Positions 58,068-64,000 of a stretch of DNA of 64,000 nt are shown piece by piece (the first letter of the stretch is position 1; each line of letters starts with the position of its first letter). The notes below the pieces were generated by a model. The model saw only the letters and a list, made by a program, of their open reading frames with translations. It did not search any database and was not told the origin of the DNA. The DNA is taken from NCBI GenBank assembly GCA_009599575.1, contig VWND01000048.1, positions 18,834 to 82,833 on the forward strand, written 5' to 3'. Made by a program: the position numbers and the translations under genes. This DNA is from Blumeriella jaapii (taxonomy: Eukaryota; Ascomycota; Leotiomycetes; Helotiales; Drepanopezizaceae).

Positions 58068-58592
58068 GAACCAAAAGCTCGTTTTTTATACTATATGAAC
58101 ACGGCGACCAGTTAATTGATCTTTTAGCCCTTCGACTGATTAGATCGTTATATTATTAACAATTCTTTTTTTACGTTAGCGACGGCGTAAATTATTTTTC
58201 TTTTCGAATTTCTTACGGGTCATATTAAAATGATCGACCGGTCGTGAAAAGGTTTATTTCCGTACTTCGCGAAGAATGGCTCTTGTTTAACGATCCTTTT
58301 TTAACAGAGCTTTTTAGCTTTTATTATTATATTTTAATTTTTTTTCTTTTTTTAATCAGCGAAAAAGCAGCCTTTCCCAGAAGCTTTTTTTTCTGAAAAA
58401 CAATTCTTTCCTCGAGAAAAAAAAAATAAAAGAAAAGGCAGAGCGCCAACCATTTCGCTTGCTATTTTTTTGCAGCTTAGCGCTGAAAGCGTTTAGTTGA
58501 AACTTTTGCAAAATCAACTAAAAAAAGCGCAAAAGCGTAAACGATAACTTCTGGAAATTATACGACTGCGATAAACCTTTTAATTAAAGCGT
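58068..58592 (+). other. Leader of D
   Basis: About 525 bases before the first recognisable gag frame, with no gene seen. Contains ACACGGCGACCAGTTAATTG (58099-58118). It is less RIP-mutated than any other stretch of this length in the window apart from LTRs. Confidence 0.55.
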
Positions 58593-59770
58593 TTGGTAAA
58601 ATCTATCGAACGTGCTTTTGCCAGTCGCGAATCTGCTGCTTTTTTTTTTTTTCGCAACGTTTTATTTCAACTAACAGACGCTGCAAATCAATTTCTACGC
58701 TTTTCGCGAATTTTTTTTGGATTTTCCTTTGACGGCCAAGACTTTAGCGCGCCTTTTGAACGCTATAATTCCTATTTATTTGCTGATTTTCGATTAGCTC
58801 GCATAAAACGCGTTTCGAATTTTAAGTTTAAGCTAAATAATAATAAAAATTACAAAGCACGCTATTGGAAAACTAAAGTTTTCGATAACTTCGAATTTTA
58901 CTACGACTATTTCGCTAGCGATCGATTTCGCAAAAATTATATATTCGATCAGATCGAAGGCGTAATAAAAGAGTTTTTAACTTTACGTATTTTGGACCGT
59001 TTCGATCTTATATTTTCCGAAAAATTAATTAAAAAGGTCGCCGATTTTTTGGCCGATCTTTCCGACGTTTAAAAGGCCGAAAACGAATTCAAAATACTTG
59101 CAATAAATACGTACGACGATTTTTAGCGGTTTTACCTGCGATTTTCTATTTTCGCGGCGAACGCTTAAATACGAACTGATAAACAGCTTCGGAACGCTTT
59201 TCGCGATAAAATACTAAAGCGTTTACGAAAAAAGCTGCATTTGAAATAAGCGCGTATAACGATTTTTAAAAATTGGCTTATCGCCGTTCGATAAAAAAAA
59301 TAAAGTCAGTTGGCTAAACGAATTTTATACGCGAGTCGCTTTTTAACCAAATTTACTATTTATTAAAATGATAAATTTTTAATCAAAGCGTACTACGAGT
59401 CAAATCGTACGTACGAAAGTCGTCCTAATGCTTTACAGGCTTTTTTTCAACCCTTTGTTTTTTTTTTTCTTTTACGCCAAAACGCTTTTTTTGACGTTTT
59501 TTCTTTTCGATCGAATCAACGATAACGCTCGTTTTTTATTTCATATCAGAAGGTTCGAGGCCAATTTGTACGATTTTTTACGGACCGATCTTCGGTTCTA
59601 TTCAAAAGCTTTTTCAGGCTGGTAGGTGTAAACGAGGTCGAACCGGCCGAAGATTCGCTTTTTAATAATAATAATAAAAACGAAAACCCTTTTTCAAACG
59701 ATTTTCAAAACGCATATAAGAAAATCGAAGGTTTTTCCGCCAATCGGGAAAACGCTTAGATTTAAGCAAA
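58593..59770 (+). pseudogene. Gag of D
   Basis: An open frame of 159 codons at 58593-59072, with an ATG start, encodes phrases such as FDGQDFSAPFERYNSYLFAD and IFDQIEGVIKEFLTLRI; this order is Gag-like (a capsid with a Y-F-W/Y-rich fold), but I cannot name a closer family. It continues after a stop (AENEFKILAINTYDDF) and in other frames to about 59760. A zinc knuckle is not readable. Aromatic-rich sequence reflects C-to-T changes. Confidence 0.6.
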
Positions 59771-59779
59771 GCCTTTTTT

Positions 59780-60230
59780 TTGAACGTATTGCGCGATATG
59801 CGTTATTTTGACGTTCGAAAGCTTTTTAATAGCGATTTATTAACAATTCTCGTTATATTTATCAAAAATAGCTTTTCGTACAAAGTGAAAGCGCTCGCCG
59901 ATTTTGAAACGAACGGTTATGCGTTAATCGATTCGGCGCTGATTAAATTCTTTTTTTTTTTTTAAAACTTTTAATTTAATTTTTTCCGGCTTTTTTTTTT
60001 GTAAAAGGATATAATAAAGCTCGTGGCTATTTAATTATATATTTTACGCTTTTTAATTTTATTATTAACAACCGAATACAATCGTTTACTTTTTTTTTAA
60101 TTATTAACCTCGGAAATTATAATATAATTTTAGAAAAAGCTTGGTTGGCCGAATATTAAATTTTATTAAACTATAATAAACGCAAGTTTTATTGGCCGAA
60201 ATCTTATTTTTTCACAGCTTTTTACGTTCG
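59780..60230 (+). pseudogene. Protease of D
   Basis: KVKALADFETNGYALIDSAL has the setting of a retropepsin active site. The catalytic Asp is at 59900-59902; the following Ser-Gly-Ala are Phe-Glu-Thr, each explained by one C-to-T or G-to-A change. Further on, YDIILEKAWLAEY-type sequence (about 60118-60160) is the second conserved region (ILG..WL). Confidence 0.75.
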
Positions 60231-60900
60231 TTGTATTAAAGTTTTTTATTTGCATTTTCGAAAGATTTAATTTCGCTATTAAAACGACGTTATGAAACGT
60301 AATAAAAACTTTGATTAATTATGGCAGATCTACGACGCTGTTCGGAGCGCGAAAAGGTCGAATTTTATTCGCGATGCTAATTTCGATAGCGACGCTAATA
60401 GGATAATATAAAAAATTATATTACCATTTTCCCAGGCTGCCGATTCCTCTTTTATTATTTCTTTTTTTTTTCTTTTTTTTTCGTCAAAACAGCTTTTTCG
60501 TTCTACGAAAAACAATTATATTAAAAACCGAAAAAAAGCTTTCGCCGCGATAGCTTTTCAGCTTAATATAATCGATAATTTAAATAAGCCACTTTTTGAA
60601 TCTTTCAAACGATTAATTCGAAAACGAGTCTTTTAATCTATTGCTTATTTAATTTTTATCTGCCAGATTATTGCATACGCTTTTAAACTGATTTTTAAAA
60701 AAAAATAATTAAAGTATTTTCAATTTTTCTGTACGAAATCGACAGAATACTAAACGATTTCACGTATAATATTTCTTTTAAAATTTAATTTTATAATTTT
60801 TTCGAACGTTTCAGAATTAACGAAATATCGATTTCGACCTTTTTAACCAGCTTAGCAAAGCTAATTTCGAATAAACTTTTCTTCGAATTTTTTTTTTCGG
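60230..60900 (+). other. Protease-RT linker of D
   Basis: About 670 bases without a named domain, inside the polyprotein of D. The plus-strand frame has stretches such as RSARKGRILFAMLISIATLI (60340-60400). Heavily T-rich. I see no separate gene. Confidence 0.5.
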
Positions 60901-61750
60901 AATACAAAAACTTCGAATACGTATTTTCTAAGGCCGCTAATAACGAGCTAGCTTTTTACCGGCCTTACGACCATAAAATCGAGCTTATTATAAATAAAAA
61001 AAAGCTGAAATACACTCTTTTGTATAAAATGTCGATTTTAAAGCTCGAAATTATTAAAATTTATTTGTAAGATAATTTTAATAAAGGCTTTATCGAACTT
61101 TTCATCGCTTTTTTCGCTGCTTTAATGCTTTTCGCTAAAAAATCCGACGGTTTATTACGTTTTTGTATCGATTATCGAGCTTTTAATAATATTATTCGTA
61201 AAAATCGCTACTCTTTCCTTTTTATCGATAAAACCTTTGCTCGTTTTTCGAAAGCGCGAATTTTTACGAAGCTTAATATTCGTTAAGCTTTTTATAAAAT
61301 TCGAATAGATCCCGCCAGTAAAAAACTGACGACGTTTCGTACGCGTTACGGCGCTTATAAGTGTAAAATGCTATTTTTTAGCCTTATTAATAAATTCGCA
61401 ATTTACCAACGCTATATAAACGACGTTTTTTTCGATTATTTAAACGATTTTTGTATTGTATATTTAAATAATATTTTTATTTATTCGTCCGATCTTTTGA
61501 AATACGCTATATACGTTCGCAAAATGTTTCAAAAGCTCGCTGACGCTGAATTACAGACCGATATTCGAAAATCTGAATTTAACGTTACTCGGACCCGTTA
61601 CCTAGGTTTTATTATTTTTATTAAAAGCCTAGAAATAAATTTAGAAAAGATTTTCGTGGTCGTTTATTAAAAGCTTTTTATTATTATAAAAGGTGTACAA
61701 AGCTTTTTTGGTTTTTGTAACTTTTACCGACGTTTTTTTCGAAATTACGA
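60900..61750 (+). pseudogene. Reverse transcriptase of D
   Basis: Order of motifs: FFAALMLFAKKSDGLLRFCI and DYRAFNNI (about 61108-61185), RFSKARIFTKLNI (61246-61285), TFRTRYGAYKCKMLFFSLIN (about 61333-61390), then VYLNNIFIYS at about 61459-61485, where both catalytic Asp of the YLDD box are Asn. The frame 61368-61670 continues with RTRYLGFIIF. The RT is dead but its family, chromovirus-type Gypsy, is clear. Confidence 0.88.
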
Positions 61751-62280
61751 TATAATTGCAAAGCTTTTAATTTATTTAATTAAGGCTAACGTTTACAATT
61801 TCATTTCTGAATATCAGAAGAGTTTCGATTTTTTTATATTAGCTTTTACTATTATATTAATTTTATAATATTATAGGCAAGACTTTTCCTGTATATTAAA
61901 AATTAACGCTTCCGACGGCGTAATAGCTTTTGTGCTTTCGCAATTCTATAGCGACGACTGGCTTTTAATCGCTTATTTTAGCAAAACTATAGCTTTCGCA
62001 GAGCTGAACTACGTCGTACACGATAAAAAAATGCTCGCAATCGTAAGATTTTTAGGCAATTTTCGTGCTGAATTAGCTGGCTCAGTTTATTAAATTAAAA
62101 TAATTATTAATTACAAAACCTTAAAGTATTTTATAACTTTTAAACTTTTAAACGCTCGACAGGCACGCTGGGCCGAGCTTTTCGCCGATTATAATTTTTT
62201 TATTACGTACAGACTAAATAAACACAACTTTTTGGTTGACGTATTAATACGTCGTACGAGCGAATTCGATCGCTAAAACT
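61751..62280 (+). pseudogene. RNase H of D
   Basis: ILKINASDGVIAFVLSQ (about 61890-61940; the first Asp of TDASDG is lost), YFSKTIAFAELNYVVHDKKM (about 61974-62032; Glu and His-Asp kept), then RAELAGSVY and RQARWAELFADYNF. The last part, NFLVDVLIRRT, corresponds to the final conserved Asp region. Confidence 0.87.
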
Positions 62281-63700
62281 TTTTTAAACGTATTTAGCGC
62301 CTGCAAACTCTTTTCCGAGCCGATCAGATCGATTACCGCTTTTTAATTAAAAAACTTCGATTTTCTACGGCTTTCGAAACAATTGTTTTTATCGTTGAAA
62401 TAGCTGATTTTTCTTTTGCATTCCGTGTCGTTAATCAGCTTTTTTACGCTAATCGTACAATTAGCAGCCTGATAGCTTTCCGAAAAAAAGCTGTACGAAA
62501 CGCTACGAAAAAAAACAACGATAATAATACTTCGTTTTCGTATATATTTAAACGCGATCTGCTGTTATATTACAGTCGTTTAATAATATTAAACGTCGAT
62601 CATTTTCGTTTGGCTTTTGTACGAAAAATATACGACCAGATTTTTACCGTTTATTTTAGCGCTCGCAAAATTACGCAATTGCTTTCGGACCAATATTATT
62701 AGCGAGGTATAACAGCTTTCGTAAAATAATATTATCGCAATTGCTACGCTTATCGAAAGAGTTTTGTTTTAAAAAATAAGCGCCCCGGCTTTTTTCAGCT
62801 TTTTTCTGTTCCTGACCATTTTTAAAAACATATTATAATAAACTTTTGCAGTTTTAACAAAAATAAATACGGTTACGATAACGTATTCGTAATAATAAAT
62901 CGTTTTTTTAAGCAGGCTATTTTAATCTTTTGCCACAAAAATATCGACGCTCGAAGTTTTGCTAAATTGTATATATTTTACGTATATAAGTATTTTGGCC
63001 TTTTAAAAAGTATTATTAGCGATCGTGGCCTTTAGTATTAGTTTACTTTTTGATTTAAATTAAATAAAATACTCGATACGCAATTGAAATTTTCGATAGC
63101 CGCTTATTTCGAAACCGATGGTTAGACCGAAATTTACAACTAATATTTGCAAAAACGCTTTCGATCTTTCGTGAATTTTTATTAAAACGATTGAAGCGAA
63201 TTTCTTTTAATAATAAATTTCGCTTAAATAGTTTTTTCTTACGAAAATCTAAATGGCCTTTCATTTTTTAAAGTTATATACGGCTATATTTTCCATATCA
63301 ATTAAAACTAGAAATTCGATATTTCCCTTTTTTTTAATTTTTTATATAAGTTAAACGCAAACGAAGCTTATGCGTACGCTCGCCGTTATTACGACGCCTG
63401 GAATCTCGCCAAATCGCATTTTCAACAAGCCTACGACAAAATAAAAAAGAATGCGAATAAGTTTCGCCGCGCGATCGATTTTAATATTAACGACTACGTA
63501 TAGCTCGATATGCGTTTATTTTCGACCTTTCGGCCTTTTCGCAAGCTCGACAATTTTATAAACGGCCTTTTTAAAATTGTAGCCAAAATTTTCGACAACG
63601 CTTTTAAGCTAAACCTTTTTAATATTATAAACGTACATTTAGTTTTTTACGCTAGTCGACTGCGTAAAATAGCTGACGACGCGCTTTCAAATTAAGTTAA
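62280..63700 (+). pseudogene. Integrase of D
   Basis: YYxRGITAFVKxYYRNCYAYRKS (about 62692-62760) is the HHCC zinc region with one Cys mutated to Tyr. The core has SIISDRGL (about 63010-63035) and FETDG-stop-TEIYNQYLQKRF (about 63108-63165, Glu kept). The C-terminal part reads YARRYYDAWNLAKSHFQQAY (about 63374-63433) and RLFSTFRPFRKLDNFINGLF (63513-63572), the integrase tail that leads into the chromodomain. Confidence 0.87.
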
Positions 63701-63709
63701 TTCAGCTTT

Positions 63710-63960
63710 TGAATTTATTAATATAATTGATAAGCTTAAATACGAAGTCGAAAAATTAATCGTTTGTCGAATGCAGCGGAAGATCTTTTAGTACAAAGCT
63801 TTTTGGGTAAGCTTAAATAAAGATTTTACGTGGTACTTCGCGTCTGACTTTATATACGCTTTTTTGAAAATGCGCGATTTTCATTTGGCGCATAAAAAGT
63901 TTTCCGGCCCTTTTGTAAAACTTGTAGACTGGCTGAAGGCGTATTCCGAAGGTTTAAATT
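63710..63960 (+). pseudogene. Chromodomain of D
   Basis: KYEVEKLIVCRMQRKIF-stop-YKAFWVSLNKDFTWYFAS and MRDFHLAHKKFSGPFVKLVD match the end of chromovirus Pol. A WKG-type aromatic position (FWVSL) is altered; the final WY is present. An intact version would be a reader of histone H3 methylation. Confidence 0.75.
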
Positions 63961-64000
63961 CGTACGATTATTTAAATAGCGACGTATTAATGGATAAAAA

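Larger units (their letters stand above)
57884..64000 (+). mobile_element. Chromodomain Gypsy element D (cut by window edge)
   Basis: Starts abruptly inside A3 integrase with non-A sequence TGTGACGATTCACTCTGTTG. It carries gag, protease, RT, RNase H, integrase and chromodomain on the plus strand, the last ending close to the window edge. The 3' LTR lies outside. The first 700 bases have nearly normal CpA/TpG content, and the rest is moderately mutated, so D is probably one of the last arrivals. Confidence 0.9.

Overview
The window looks like a heterochromatic, AT-rich repeat block from a filamentous ascomycete. I see no host gene, tRNA or rRNA that I could defend. Almost everything is Ty3/Gypsy LTR retrotransposon sequence damaged by C-to-T and G-to-A transitions. 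TpA is very common and CpA/TpG scarce, while CpG stays frequent. This is the mark of repeat-induced point mutation (RIP), a fungal defence that mutates duplicated DNA. All coding regions below are therefore pseudogenes recognised from motifs that survive between stops.

Four families are present, named here for convenience. A is 11.28 kb when complete, with 266-273 bp LTRs, and has gag-PR-RT-RNase H-IN plus a third unassigned reading region (ORF3, about 3.3 kb) between integrase and the 3' LTR. B is 6.4 kb with about 270 bp LTRs and a chromodomain. C is 7.36 kb with 413 bp LTRs and a chromodomain. D is another chromodomain Gypsy, cut by the right window edge.

Layout: 1-6360 is the 3' part of A1 (+). 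It is inserted in A4 (-, 6361-13615), which is inserted in C4 (+, 13616-15280). Then come a 14-bp/trinucleotide array (15281-16581), a short spacer (16582-16756), and the array again in inverted orientation (16757-17246 and 35890-36288). The second array is split by C1 (-, 17247-35889), which itself contains the complete A2 (+, 18836-30114). Next come C3 (-, 36289-37961) and A3 (+, from 37962). A3 is interrupted by B (+, 40484-54274) and then by D (+, from 57884). C2 (-, 46695-54047) sits inside B's right LTR.

A4+C4+array on the left mirrors array+C3+A3 on the right, with A inserted in C at the same base in both arms. I infer a large inverted duplication centred near 16.66 kb, later broken up by C1/A2, B/C2, D and A1. 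Duplicated sites confirm three nestings: TTTG around A2, AATAT around B and CAATA around C2.

Within each element the genes would have worked together as in other LTR retrotransposons: Gag forms the particle, protease cuts the polyprotein, RT/RNase H copies the RNA and integrase inserts the DNA. Chromodomains in B, C and D may have directed insertion to silent chromatin, which would fit the nesting. No copy appears able to make intact proteins.
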